A stretch of 64,000 bases of DNA from Undaria pinnatifida (GCA_012845835.1 JABAKD010000023.1:18710691-18774690), one strand, 5' to 3'; positions 1-10,497 are shown, numbered from the stretch's first letter. Notes: generated by a model from the sequence alone, not told the origin. Made by a program: numbers and translations.

Positions 1-483
1 ACGTCTCGCTCGGCATATCCTCCCCCCTCTCAGCCCTTCTCAGCCCGTAATTGCCGAAAAGAAAATTAGTTGCTGGGGAAAAGAACCGTCCCGAAGTTCC
101 TTGCCTTCCTTGCTTTCCCTAGTCTCATTTTTACTATCTTAGCTCTCATTCTCTGATCTTTACTGCTTGCTCTCTGATATTTTTATTTTGCTTTTTCAGC
201 AACTTCTTTTTTGTACTTTTACTTTTGAAGTTGGCCAATTGCTGGCTGTTGAGAGGGAATTGCCGTTGACGGCTGCAAACAATTTGAATTTGAAATTTGC
301 CGGATTGTGGATACCAGTCCCTATGTCCCTCTTGATCCGCAAACACCAACAACTCCCACATCGATGATGTCAAATATTTCCTTACAAAAGGAAAATAAGA
401 TAATGGAGAGGTGGTTGACGACCTACCCTGCCCATTATCGACTTTGGTATCCAACTCATAGGATCGGCAATAACAATTTGAAG

Positions 484-868
484 TTGAAATTTGCGAAGCG
501 GACCAAGGCTAGTGCGGGAGGAGGCTCCGCCAACAGTGGGGGTGGTGGAGTTTCAGGATCAGGCGTGTGGAAGCTGGTCGGGCAAGAACGGGACTCGGCT
601 TCTTCTGGCAATCCTGATTGGTCGTGCCCGAGCAAGGGTTGTGACGGCTTCCTTATCGCACGAAATAGGAAAAACAGGAGTTCCCAGTACGCTGTCTGCG
701 ACACCTGCAGGAGTGACGAGCCTTCCACGTGCCAAGCTTTTCATAACCTTGACAAGAAGCACTGGGGAAGCGGCGACAACCCTCGTGTGTGTGACTGGTG
801 TGACGCGGACACCTGTGATTCACCTTCGATCGGCGTCCCTAACGAAGGAGCTGAGAGCTTGACGAAAC
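484..868 (+). CDS. Cysteine-rich protein gene, candidate 5' coding exon
   Basis: The frame is open from upstream of 484 and ends at a GTGAGT donor at 869. It encodes a Gly/Ser-rich linker followed by Cys-rich sequence: WSCPSKGCDG (C-x4-C), then CDTC about 20 residues later, then CDWCDADTC. The spacing suggests a small zinc-ribbon-like fold, but I recognise no family. The start is uncertain: the frame runs back to about 307, and the residues before about 480 look non-coding. The equivalent exon in the right copy (35,310-35,700, minus) has a 4-bp TGCA duplication that shifts the frame just after CDTC. A 24-nt mini-exon (960-983, reading CSAPCDI) could follow. Function unknown. Confidence 0.4.
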
Positions 869-1186
869 GTGAGTTTCATTTCTTCGTGTTGTTGGAATTT
901 GATGTTTGCTGTCAGCTACTATACTACTGATGATGTTGAGGGTTTTTTCCCGTTGTCAGTGTGTTCAGCGCCGTGCGACATAGGTAATAAACCAGATGTC
1001 AACACCCTGTATTTTCGGTAGTGCTGCGTTGAGTGTTGGCTGAGTGTGCTGCAAGTTGTGCGCAATAGACTACCAGTATGTGGTTTTGGGTGTTGGTGAA
1101 CTCAAGCGAATCCTGTTTCCAATAATGATGCACATTGAAATTTACATTGTTTGACCTTGTGTGCCTGTCTGCAACGTCTGCTGTAG

Positions 1187-1309
1187 CATGTGTGTGCTAC
1201 ACCGGCGTGGTCGAACTACCACACGGTGTGGAAGCTGTGCTTGGGAACGCGTAGCCTGAACAAACTCAAGTTCGCCTTGGTGGTCACGGAGGGCAGTCCC
1301 GTCGTCGGG
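1187..1309 (+). CDS. Candidate internal exon of the Cys-rich gene
   Basis: The segment lies between a plausible acceptor (CTGTAG at 1,181-1,186) and a GTAAGC donor at 1,310. One frame stays open to the donor and ends with EGSPVVG. Another frame reads a Cys-rich stretch (ACVCYTG) but stops at TAG near 1,253, so the gene may end there. The segment is missing from the right copy, so it was lost there or gained here. No family recognised. Confidence 0.25.
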
Positions 1310-1900
1310 GTAAGCATGTTGTACTAGTTGTCTACGCAGTTGTGTGCTGTGATTTCTTTTTCATGCGTACAAACACACTTTTGCATGTACGAGTACGTGT
1401 ACGGGGCAGCCCCGTCATCGGGGTATAAGCGGGAATTGTACAAGTACTCAGGTCTACGAGTAGACCTATGCAGTGACGCTGTGTGATGCGATTTCTTTTT
1501 CATACGTACAGCCAAACACACTTCATGTATGTACGACTACGAGTACGGGGCAGTCCCGTCATCGGGGTAAGCGGGGGTTGGACAAGTGGTCCATGCATTG
1601 ACGCTTTGTGCTGTGATATAAATACACGTTTTGGATGTACGACTACGACTACGTGGTATCTATACATGTAAGACGCAATGAAAACGGGCAAGTCTCATCA
1701 CGGGGGTCAGCCAGGGTTGTAAAAATGGTCCATGCAGTGATAAATAACACAGCAGCATGATACCTCAGCACCAGTCGCAGTACACACTGGAGGGTGATAT
1801 ATAGCAGTAAACAGAAGCTGAAGTTAACCTGGGCGATGCTGGAGAGCAGTCCCGTGATTGGGGTTAGCGAGTTGTTCATGTAGTGACGCGGTGTACTACT
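1286..1900 (+). repeat. Degenerate tandem array of exon-end modules (about 120-155 bp period)
   Basis: The motif GCAGTCCCGTCATCGGGG followed by GTAAGC or a variant recurs near 1,290, 1,403, 1,545, 1,687 and 1,845. Each is preceded by a CATGTACGACTACGAGTACG-like stretch. The motif is itself partly self-complementary (CCCGTCATCGGGG). The first unit coincides with the 3' end and donor of the candidate exon at 1,187-1,309, so the array looks like repeated duplication of an exon-intron boundary. The inverted copy keeps most units at about 34,760-35,250. Confidence 0.55.
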
Positions 1901-2136
1901 ACTGTTACTCATTTTTCATACAACCACATGAACTCTTTGTATTAACGAGTACAAGTAGGGTGCGCAACCTCTTCAGGAATCGCAGTACACGTCGGTCGTG
2001 ATAGTGTTGATAGCAGAAATAGAGTAGTACCGAACAATATATACATCAGGTACTGTCTCTTACCCTTCGTTGTCGGTATTCCGCCGGTAGGCCTTTTATA
2101 GCAGTATACCGGGGCTTACGCTTACCAGGTGCGACT

Positions 2137-2319
2137 GTGAATCCCGTTCGTTCCTGTCCCAGTGGTGGTTTCATAGGTGTTAGCAACGTTGTGGTACCAG
2201 GCAGGGCTTTGCCCATAAACGACCGCTTTCATTACAACCGTGTTAAATTGTACGACTTCCTTTCCAACTTTGGAAATCGACGACAGCTACGTGGCCTTAC
2301 TATTTTGAACATTCACTGA
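2137..2319 (+). CDS. Short conserved reading frame in both inverted copies
   Basis: A 60-residue frame beginning MNPVRSCPSGGFIGV is preserved in the outer right-hand copy (34,311-34,496, minus). There a 3-nt difference keeps the frame open (HYNR here, HYNSS there). The inner tandem duplicate at about 33,420-33,560 has lost one base and is frameshifted. Length-preserving change between copies hints at coding, but three short copies are weak evidence. No family recognised. Confidence 0.25.
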   Translation: MNPVRSCPSGGFIGVSNVVVPGRALPINDRFHYNRVKLYDFLSNFGNRRQLRGLTILNIH

Positions 2320-2355
2320 ACGCACGGTATTCCCATCCGTTGTTGTCGTTTGCAG

Positions 2356-2523
2356 AAGCCCTGCGAAGCAGCCGCCGAGGGCCGCCAAGTCGGCGAGGAC
2401 ATAAACACGAAGTGCACCGGCGACATCAAGGTCGGTGACCTCCTGAAGAAGGCAGGCGACCACTTGCTCGATATACATCCCGCATTCCATTCCCACGGTG
2501 CCACGAGGGCGTTCGACATCGAA
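2356..2523 (+). CDS. Candidate internal exon (KPCEAAAEGRQVGEDINT)
   Basis: The segment is flanked by a good acceptor (CGTTTGCAG ending 2,355) and a GTACGT donor at 2,524. It encodes 56 residues, hydrophilic with a KVGDLLKKAGDHLLDIHPAF core, and is GC-richer than its surroundings. All three copies (left, right outer, right inner) keep the frame. In the right outer copy the donor reads GAG|GTACGT; in the right inner copy it is GAG|ATACGT, so that splice site is destroyed. Conservation plus splice signals make this one of the better exon calls in the element. Function unknown. Confidence 0.45.
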
Positions 2524-2732
2524 GTACGTTCTACTCTTATCTTGCGTCCTGTGTGTCACGAGTCGAGACATCCATGTCTCTTGCTCAAGACTAGGGGATG
2601 GCGTGCGGATATAGTCTATGAAGTGCGGCTCTTTTTCCGAGTACCAAGAGCAAGTACAACAATACCACAACAATTACTAACAACGAAAGGAGCTCCAATA
2701 ACTTGGATAGTTACGACGTCTGCTGGAGAGAA

Positions 2733-2902
2733 GTACGAATACTTTTTTACACATACTTATCGACGTCCTCCCGCCATGCTTCAACGTTTGTGGACAAATC
2801 CACAAGATCATCGACAAAAAACAAGAGTGCAAGGTGCTGGGTACCTCTGCTGAGGAGGAAGAGTCCAAGCAAGCCTGCATGCTCCTTCGGAAGCAATGTT
2901 GA
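2733..2902 (+). CDS. Candidate terminal exon, Cys-rich C-terminus
   Basis: The frame reads through CFNVCGQIHKIIDKKQECK and ends RKQC-stop at 2,900-2,902, with Cys spacing C-x3-C. An acidic/Lys-rich tract precedes the final cysteines. The right copy (about 32,405-32,570, minus) keeps this reading with one visible amino-acid change (I to T), and its coding sequence is then interrupted by the TRIM element at 32,573. The acceptor was not pinned down (candidate AGs near 2,725-2,735). Confidence 0.4.
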
Positions 2903-3414
2903 CAGCACGTTCTTTATATAACAGTTAGTTGTGGTTTATTATACCAGCATCGTTTTTTGAGAACTATGCCTAAATGCGTGCTCTTCGTCTTTCAGGAATA
3001 CAAATGTATTTCACATGTTTGCGGTGTGTGCGTTCAAGTTCCTGCTTCCAGCATGTTTTTTTTGGCACTGCGCTCCTTTACATCTTAAGTTGTAGTTTTC
3101 CTGCCTCTATCCTTGACAAGCGCGTGCCTGGTGTTTATGCGCTGCGATAATTTATTATTGATGATCGACTTATTGAGAGCTATTAATAAGTGTACAGGTG
3201 CTACCTGAGAGGTGGAAGGATATGCCAAGCAAGTCCTCCGACGTGCCCATCATGGACTGGGCGAATGGATGATAATAACAAACTCATAATCATAATCGTC
3301 TCTATCCTGTACCGTTGTACTATATATGGACCTCTTGGCATTTTCAAGTCGCCAGTTGCGCCATTTGTGCTTCTTTTCCGCCTTCCTACTGAATGTCCAT
3401 TCCTCCTTCCGCAA

Positions 3415-3457
3415 GCGTAGCGGGCGGCGCCCAGCCGCCCGCGAGCGAAGCCCTTGT
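3415..3457 (+). repeat. Hairpin/CCCTTGT terminus, copy 1
   Basis: A GGGCGGC..GCCGCCC stem is followed by GCGAGCGAAGCCCTTGT. Homology to the inverted copy ends here. Other copies are at 8,952, 10,420 (minus), 31,858 (minus), 36,331 (minus) and 44,640. Confidence 0.7.
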
Positions 3458-4330
3458 AGTATAATACGATAGGTGTAAGTTAGGCGTCTACGGTATTCGA
3501 CTACGTTTTGCATTCGTATTTTGTGTCCTACCATAAGCATGCCGTGGTGATGCACTACGATTTCGCATTTGTTTCAGTCTTGATAGCTAGGTGTATCCTT
3601 TTGAACGCCGTGCGCATGCTACTAGATGTCCAGTAGTATCGTAGATGTACCGTAAAAGCTTGCGATGTACACCCGCGTCTTGCATTCGTATTTGGTGCCC
3701 TACCACAAGCACCTGGCTCTTTTTTAGCGCCCCAAGCGCGTTACTTCATGGCAAGCAGTACAGCCACGGATGCGTTTTCCGTCTACTGCAAGTAGTATCT
3801 ATTTATACGACCCAAGCCCATAAATAAACGCCAGTAAGCTAGCAGCTGGTTATTTTTGGGCGCCCCAAGTACAATCAAGTTGTAGAGTCACGTGCATGTC
3901 CAATCTGCACTGGGTAGTCGGGCTCGTTTTTCATATACTGCAAGTAGTGTCTATTTATACGCCCCACGCGCATAAACCGTATAGCTTAATATAAGCCTTA
4001 ATATGATAGATGCAAGTTAAGCGTCTAGGTTATACGACTACGTTTTGCATTCGTATTCTGCGTCCGACCAATAGCACGCCCTGGTGATGCACTACGATTT
4101 CGCTTTTGTTGTCGCTCTCCATAGTTAGTTCCATAGATGTAAGTAAAAATATTACGGTGTACAACCACAATGTCATCTTGCGTTCGTATTTGGTGCTCTA
4201 CCACAAGCAGCTGGTGATGATGCGCTATCATACACCCGTTCTGAATAATAAATTTCTTTTTAAAAATACATACTATAGTTTTTCCATGTACTTTTTCGAA
4301 CGCACACTGGTGAGGGTCCTTCCAACGCAC
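3458..4330. repeat. Degenerate tandem repeats, no gene
   Basis: Phrases such as GACTACGTTTTGCATTCGTATT and GTGATGCACTACGATTTCGC recur near 3,500, 3,550, 4,030 and 4,090. Related TTGCGTTCGTATTTGGTGC phrases occur near 3,680 and 4,180. Units are 120-170 bp and diverged. No coding segment or element boundary was seen. Confidence 0.5.
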
Positions 4331-4334
4331 ACTG

Positions 4335-4392
4335 TGTCGGGCCCGGGGGGGGGGGTTCGGGGGGGGGCGCGTCGCCCCCCCCCGACACTGCT
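4335..4392. repeat. Poly-G / poly-C foldback tract
   Basis: Runs of 11 and 9 Gs are followed within a few bases by a run of about 10 Cs around GCGCGTCGC. The tract can form a very stable hairpin and possibly a G-quadruplex. It is also a likely sequencing or assembly weak point. Confidence 0.6.
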
Positions 4393-4395
4393 ACT

Positions 4396-7031
4396 AGCAT
4401 CCAAGCACCGTTCGGCTGCCCTGCCAACCCATTGCTGGTGGTGCATTTTGGGACACACACACGAACACCAACACACTCTACACTGCTAGTAGTAGCATAC
4501 CCTCCTCGTCCTTGCAAAACCATAAAATTCAAACGGCTGCGATTCAAATCAAACGGCGTGACGAACTACACCCTCGCACGCAAACACCTCGTGGGTGCAT
4601 TTTGGGACACACACACGAACACCAACACACTCTACACTGCTAGTAGTAGCATACAAGCACCCTTCGGCTGGCCTGCCAACCCAGCGCTGGTGGTGCATGC
4701 GCTTGAACGTTTGCGCCTCTGCTGTTCGATCCTGCTACATCACGATGCGGGACAACAAAAAAAACAACAACACAACACACAAACATTTCACTTCGTTGTG
4801 CCCTGGGCTGCGGACAAAAAAATCCCTTCCCAAAAAACCCTCCTCGTCCTTACAAAACCATAAAATTCAAACGGCTGCGATTCAAATCAAACGGCGTGAC
4901 GAACTACACCCTCGCACGCAAACAACCACCTCGTGGGTGCATTTTGGGACACACACACGAACACCAACACACTCTGCACTGCTAGTAGTAGCATACAAGC
5001 ACCCTTCGGCTGGCCTGCCAACCCAGCGCTGGTGGTGCATGCGCCTGAACGTTTGCGCCTCTGCTGTTCGATCCTGCTACATCACGATGCGGGACAACAA
5101 AAAAAACAAGGGCAGTGGCCAAAACAAGGTGCACCTTGTCGGTAAATGGTCAAAGTAAGGTGCAGGCTGGAACGGCACAAAACGCAAGACGCCTGAGGCT
5201 GAATAGAGCCACATGATTGGTCGAAATAGCATCGCACCCTCCATAGGCCGCCTTGTCGGACGGTGCACCTTGCCGAGGCCACTCCGCTCGCCACGCCACC
5301 TTGCTTGGTCGCCGGCGGCACCTTGTTTTGGCCACCGCAAGCTAGGCTGTTCGCTCAAACGACCAACCCATGTCAGACCTCTCGCCAACACCGCGCAGGT
5401 GACGTGGACGCATACGTCCACACGCACGCGCATGCGGACGAACTTTTGGGGCCGCAGGATTCTCTCTCTCTCTCTCTCTCTCTGCCTCACACCACACCAC
5501 ACGCGCACCACACGTACACCAAAAGCACCATGAGCGCCGTAGGCGCCGATGGGCCGCCCGCACCACAACATCATCTCCTGCACCAACGGCTGTGACTGCG
5601 TTTGTGGTCCAGTTTGAGCAGTTGTTGTCCAGCACAGAGTACATTTCACCACTACTACGAAACTACCAATACACCTAGACTCTGCTGTAGCTGCTACTAC
5701 TGTTTGTGTAGACCAGAGTCTAGATCTCATATGTAGTCCACTTGAGAGCCGTATGTAGATATACCCACTTTTGTTTCGCCCTATATCGTACTTTGAAGTA
5801 TTTAGACCTGTACAGCAAGCGTAGCTCGTGGTTGACAAGTTTGCCAATGGTTGCCGTTCATCTCTCTCCCTCCTGGCCCATTTCGAGCGGCGTGGATGAC
5901 AAAAATCACGGAAACAAACAGACGCAAACCCGCCGTCCCTTCCTGGCGAGTACACTTTCGGTACTTGGACACTCGCGTGTAGGCCCGAATTTGGAGATAG
6001 CGCTGCAGTAGTCTATACCCGCTACAATCGCAGGGAACGGGTGTGCTGTCGCAGGGCGCGCCGCTACAATTGTAACGATATAGGGCGAAACAAAAGTGGG
6101 TATATCTACATACGGCTCTCAAGTGGACTACATATGAGATCTAGACTCTGGTCTACACAAACAGTAGTAGCAGCTACAGCAGAGTCTAGGTGTATTGGTA
6201 GTTTCGTAGTAGTGGTGAAATGTACTCTGTGCTGGACAACAACTGCTCAAACTGGACCACAAACGCAGTCACAGCCGTTGGTGCAGGAGATGATGTTGTG
6301 GTGCGGGCGGCCCATCGGCGCCTACGGCGCTCATGGTGCTTTTGGTGTACGTGTGGTGCGCGTGTGGTGTGGTGTGAGGCAGAGAGAGAGAGAGAGAGAG
6401 AATCCTGCGGCCCCAAAAGTTCGTCCGCATGCGCGTGCGTGTGGACGTATGCGTCCACGTCACCTGCGCGGTGTTGGCGAGAGGGCTGACATGGGTTGGT
6501 CGTTTGAGCGAACAGCCTAGCTTGCGGTGGCCAAAACAAGGTGCCGCCGGCGACCAAGCAAGGTGGCGTGGCGAGCGGAGTGGCCTCTGCAAGGTGCACC
6601 GTCCGACAAGGCGGCCTATGGAGGGTGCGATGCTATTTCGACCAATCATGTGGCTCTATTCAGCCTCAGGCGTCTTGCGTTTTGTGCCGTTCCAGCCTGC
6701 ACCTTACTTTGACCATTTACCGACAAGGTGCACCTTGTTTTGGCCACTGCCCAAAAAACAACAACACAACACACAAACATTTCACTTCGTTGTGCCCTGG
6801 GCTGCGGACAAAAAAATCCCTTCCCAAAAAACCCTCCTCGTCCTCACAAAACCATAAAATTCAAACGGCTGCGATTCAAATCAAACGGCGTGACGAACTA
6901 CACCCTCGCACGCAAACAACCACCTCGTGGGTGCATTTTGGGACACACACACGAACACCAACACACTCTACACTGCTAGTAGTAGCATACAAGCACCCTT
7001 CGGCTGGCCTGCCAACCCAGCGCTGGTGGTC
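4396..7031 (+). repeat. 338-bp tandem array, interrupted by a Mutator-like element
   Basis: Units begin with CCCTCCTCGTCCT at 4,500, 4,838 and 6,832. The first two are exactly 338 bp apart. A partial unit precedes them (from 4,396), and the last is truncated near 7,030. The second unit is split at 5,109/6,753 by the foldback element described separately, and continuity across that insertion can be read base for base. No frame looks coding. Confidence 0.8.
5110..6752. mobile_element. Mutator-like (MULE-type) foldback element, 9-bp TSD
   Basis: Termini are GGGCAGTGGCCAAAACAAGG and its inverse. Terminal inverted repeats run about 680 bp each (5,110-5,789 and 6,073-6,752), nearly identical apart from length change in a (CT)n/(GA)n run. 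The spacer is about 283 bp. The direct 9-bp flank AAAAAACAA (5,101-5,109; 6,753-6,761) matches the uninterrupted sequence in the first tandem unit near 4,755. Long TIRs with a 9-bp AT-rich duplication fit the Mutator superfamily. No transposase is present, so it is non-autonomous. Open frames inside are mirror images in the two arms and are not genes. Confidence 0.85.
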
Positions 7032-7039
7032 TCCGGAGC

Positions 7040-7444
7040 GTGCTGTGGGTGTCTGCTATGAGCCCCTTCGCTCGTTCTACGCTCCTCCTCCTCTGCGGCT
7101 GCGTGTTCTTCGCCCTCTTCAAACGTCACGGCGTACCACCACCTGGTGCTGCGTTTGAATCTCTGCACAACATGCAGCGGAACGTCCTTACAGCAGAGCG
7201 GTATCTTGACGACTGGGGAGACCAACTGTTCCAATACACATTTGCAGGGCTCTCTCTGCCTCATCGCTTGGAGTTCGTCCTACATCCTTCCGCCTTGCGA
7301 GGGCAACAACAATCCATTCAGCAATTGCACTGCCCGAATGGCCTCGTTCTACAGCGCCGGAACACTCGCACTGTTCCGTGCAGGGGGGATGGCAACTGCG
7401 GCTGGCACTCTCTGCTCAACGGGAACTGCACCTTCTTGGGACAG
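7040..7444 (+). pseudogene. OTU-like cysteine protease fragment, probably Helitron-derived
   Basis: The frame ends in CRGDGNCGWHSLLNG just before a GTATGT donor at 7,445. GDGNC followed by an aromatic residue is the nucleophile motif of OTU-family cysteine peptidases. OTU domains are known accessory domains of Helentron-type transposons, and a Pif1-type helicase lies 340 bp downstream on the same strand. The rest of the OTU fold, including the His motif, was not identified, and the preceding residues are not recognisable. A coincidental match to a short motif remains possible. Confidence 0.4.
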
Positions 7445-7779
7445 GTATGTACACGGCATTGCTTATACGCTACGCACTCAGCATGGTCACAGCTGTGTTT
7501 GTATGTACAGCGGCGTGCACACCGCTCTCGCCGCGTGTGTAGAGTACGTACATGTGTAGCGCAGCAGTACTCCCGTGTGTTTGCGTTTGTAGCATACCCG
7601 TACGTCTTCGAACCTGCTATAGTCTACTACCTCACCTTCCACCAGCGTTCCTGCGGTGCAAATGCGTTCCGTCACCTGTGTATCCATCATCTCCTATGTA
7701 TGTAGGCGTCTCCAGCTACGTGTGTGCGTCCTGTGCTTGCGTTTGTAGCATACGCGTTCACTAACGTTTCGCGTTTACC

Positions 7780-8538
7780 ATGCAAAACCTAACGCTTCCA
7801 TCCCTACCCCTCGCGTGCCAACTTCACGCCTCTCAGATAGTCATCACTAAAAATGTCGACCAACAGCGGGGGGTCGTCAACGCTACCTGTGGCGTCGTTA
7901 GAGGTTGGCAGGATACCGACGCCTCCTCAGAAGCCGAGGCCCACGAGACCACCCTCGCCCACAAAAGGCCGGCGTGGGTTGAGGTAGAGCTACCGACTGG
8001 TAAGGGGAAGGGGCGCAGAGTCAAGCTGCAGCCTTTCGAGGACAAGGCCGTATGGGTTCCGTTCTGCAGGGGAGTTGCCGTCAGCGGAGCGTACATAGTG
8101 AAACAGTGGCCGCTCATGGTCGCCGCTTGTATGACCATACATAGGGTACAGGGTGTTGGGTTCGAGCGGGTTGCCGTGTGGATTCCGAGTAGAGGATTCT
8201 TCGCCCAGGGCCAGGGGTACACCGCTGTATCTAGGGGTAAAACTCTTGGGGGCCTATTCATAGTCTTGCCGAGTGCTGTATTGCGCGACAGAGGCGCCGC
8301 CCGCGATTTCATGAAGGACGCCTTCCACCCCCCAATGGACGCCATTAACGCGCTCGCGGAACTGCGCCGAAAAGCGCCAGCGACAGTAACCATCGACACG
8401 CGGGGGAGAAGAGTGGCGTACGCCACCCTATGGGACGCACGGGAAGCGTATGACGCCCCCGACGGTTGGAGAGGGCTTTGGCCTCGGGACGTTCACAGTA
8501 GTGGCCATGGATTGCAGGGGGTCTACAACGTAAACTAA
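7780..8538 (+). pseudogene. Pif1-family helicase, C-terminal part (Helitron-type)
   Basis: The last third of a superfamily-1B helicase is present. Residues about 25-45 read QIVITKNVDQQRGVVNATCG, matching the conserved N-x(4-5)-G-L/V-V-N-G segment. Residues about 115-170 read MTIHRVQGVGFERVAV and GQGYTAVSRGKTLGGL, the usual motif V and VI region (typically T-x-H-K-x-Q-G and G-Q-x-Y-V-A-x-S-R). Walker A and B motifs are absent, so this is a 5'-truncated copy or a late exon. The segment has no internal stop across about 250 residues and is GC-rich. A hairpin/CCCTTGT terminus lies 450 bp downstream, consistent with a Helitron 3' end. A host Pif1 exon is the alternative. Confidence 0.65.
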
Positions 8539-8582
8539 GTTTGGTCAAGCGAACCACGTCTGTAGCGATGAACATTCCACCA

Positions 8583-8745
8583 GTCAAGTGTGACAGAACA
8601 TTCCGCCACTCCCGACCATCGTCAAGTGACTTCTCGCGCGGTCAAATGTAATAAAACATTCCGCCACTGCCGACGATCGCCAAGTGCCTTCTCGCGCAGC
8701 GAGTCACCAGTCATGTGTGACAAAAAACTTCTCCTCTTTACACCA
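8583..8745 (+). repeat. Tandem repeat, about 58-60 bp period
   Basis: Units containing ACATTCCGCCACT, a CGATCG-like core and CTTCTCGCGC repeat from 8,583 and 8,641, with a partial unit from about 8,704. The array sits between the helicase fragment and the hairpin terminus. Confidence 0.6.
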
Positions 8746-8951
8746 AAAAGCACTTGAAGAAACATGTATTGTTTCGTCGTGTTCGCCCGTACTGCCAATC
8801 TGAACGTGACATCGCCAGCAAGCTCGCGACACAGCACAGAGTAAACAGCTCTCCCCATAGAGCTCTTGGCATTATTAAGTCGCGGGCTTCATGAAATCAT
8901 GCACCTTTATTCCTGTCTCTTTCACATTTGGTTGTGTTGTATACCTGGCGC

Positions 8952-8996
8952 GAGCGTAACGGGCGGCGTCTGCCGCCCGCGGAGCAAAGCCCTTGT
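8952..8996 (+). repeat. Hairpin/CCCTTGT terminus, copy 2
   Basis: A GGGCGGC-gtct-GCCGCCC stem is followed by GCGGAGCAAAGCCCTTGT. It lies about 450 bp after the Pif1-type helicase fragment, making it the natural 3' end of that element. Confidence 0.65.
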
Positions 8997-9011
8997 AAGG
9001 ATATACATATA

Positions 9012-9193
9012 CAGTAGGTGGCCCTATATAGTGCGGGTCATATAGAGCGGGTGTCCGATATTGTGCGGGTAAAATCGTTTGCACAATATAAACCCCTCTA
9101 TAGTGGCCGTTTTTTATATAGTTTGGGTGCCCGGTATAATGCGGGTAAATTTTCGTGACACATACCCGCACTATATAGGGCCACCTACTATCT
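9012..9193. mobile_element. Pogo/mariner-like MITE
   Basis: Inverted ends share GTAGGTGGCCCTATATAGTG and a few further bases (25-26 bp), flanked by TA on both sides if a 2-bp AT insertion in the right terminus is allowed. Internal TATAGTGCGGGT-like phrases recur in both orientations, the pattern of pogo/Tigger-type termini that start CAGT. It is about 180 bp and non-coding. Confidence 0.6.
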
Positions 9194-10495
9194 GTACGTC
9201 TGATCGGATGAGACGGGGACACGAGGTGCACTGACAGAGACGGGGGGCGGTGACCCTGCTGCGCGGCGCACTCAGTTTGCTCCGATTATACTCTTCCTCA
9301 AATATGGGGTACTCAACGGGTGCCTCACCTTGCAGCTGTCCCGTGCGAGCAGTCTAGCTTCCAGACAGCCTATACTAGCTTCTCATGTCTCCTGCTGGTA
9401 ACCACTCTCTGAATCAGCTCTATTCTGAAAGGGTATCTACGAGAACACTGCTGTTCGTTGGCCTAAGATCATCTCTTTGGTCCACAGGCTTACCGTAGCT
9501 CGGACTCCGTTCTACGCTCACTCAGGTTGTTGCACCGCCCCGTCTCACCGTTCTACTTTTTCCTAGCCTATGATTGGCCCATGTAAATATTATAATCCCT
9601 ATTGGAAGATCCACAGAATTTGTACTGAAACCCTTGGCTTCCCAGTACTTATACTGTAACCTAGATTCTTGTCTAAATCCAGATGATTTTTCAATTTCGC
9701 CACAAATTGTAATCAATTGCTTTATTTTTCCCCATCCGCCGGAGGAAGGAAAAAAAAAAAATGTACTATGTGCTGCAGCATTATTATTTTCGGGGATGGT
9801 CCATGGCGTCCCCTGTGAGACTCATCCTCATTAGTGCTGGGTGTCCTGCCAATTTCTTCAAAGTTCGACCTCCGAAAGTCGCGCGGGATAGCTGGCACCA
9901 GGTGCCTTCAGATCTTGAATCAGGTGGAGTTGAGAAGGTCCTTGAATCGTGTCCTAGTGTGTTTTAGGTTCTACTTAGCAATCTTGCTGGATGGTTGAGC
10001 CAGCCGTCGGTTTTGGTGTCGAAATTGTTTCCCGGCCGAGAGGGTGTGGCCAGAGGATGTGCTTGGTTGGTTTGTTGTTGCAAACTCCTTCGAAACCAGC
10101 AATCAGATGCTACATACCTGGCAACAGGTACGATGTGCTACTTTGTATTAGTGCCGTAGTTCGCGCATAGCCCGGTTGACCAGGAGGTGTGCAGGTGGGA
10201 ATCACATAGCAGTAGTTACTTGGTATCTGCGTGGGCTGACACGCTAAAGTTCGAAGACCAAAATCCTGCACGAGGTATGTTCGTTGTTGCTCTCACATTT
10301 AATTCGCATAGTCAAGTCCGCGGTCACAGGACCAGGGACGGCAGTGTACCCTCGTGTGGAAGAATACCCCTGGAACAAAATCAAACAAACCTAAAGTGGT
10401 ACGTACCTGGTACAAGTGCACAAGGGCTTCGCTCCGCGCTACGCTAGGGTAAGGAAGAATACAACTGCCAGTGAATGTGTTAGACTATCTCTCCT
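9194..10495. other. Unassigned stretch with short dispersed motifs
   Basis: No convincing gene was seen. It contains a motif near 9,712-9,745 (reverse complement of TCCTCCGGCGGATGGGGAAA followed by AATAAAGC) shared with 20,145-20,175 in the opposite orientation, an A-run at 9,750, and a minus-strand CCCTTGT terminus at 10,420. Confidence 0.3.
10420..10446 (-). repeat. CCCTTGT terminus, copy 3 (weak hairpin)
   Basis: The minus strand reads GCGTAGCGCGGAGCGAAGCCCTTGT. It matches the other termini in its last 15 or so bases, but the stem is short. Confidence 0.5.
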
Positions 10496-10497
10496 TA

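Larger units (their letters stand above)
1..3457 (+). mobile_element. Left copy of gene-bearing inverted element (Helitron-like 3' end)
   Basis: This stretch is repeated in reverse complement at 31,858-36,029. Base 1 pairs with base 36,029 and the inner ends match at 3,457/31,858. The copy therefore starts at or before the window edge. It carries exon-like open segments of a cysteine-rich gene with plausible splice junctions and ends in a GC hairpin followed by CCCTTGT. Because both copies stop at the same hairpin, I read them as two inverted insertions of one element rather than the arms of a single 36-kb transposon. The hairpin end resembles Helitron-class 3' termini, but it ends CTTGT rather than the canonical CTRR. 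About 430 bp (roughly 880-1,330) of this copy is absent from the right copy. Confidence 0.6.

Noticed and set aside
5077-6857. Several 100-290-residue frames on both strands
   Set aside because: They are mirror-image readings of the two arms of the foldback element and of the 338-bp tandem repeat.
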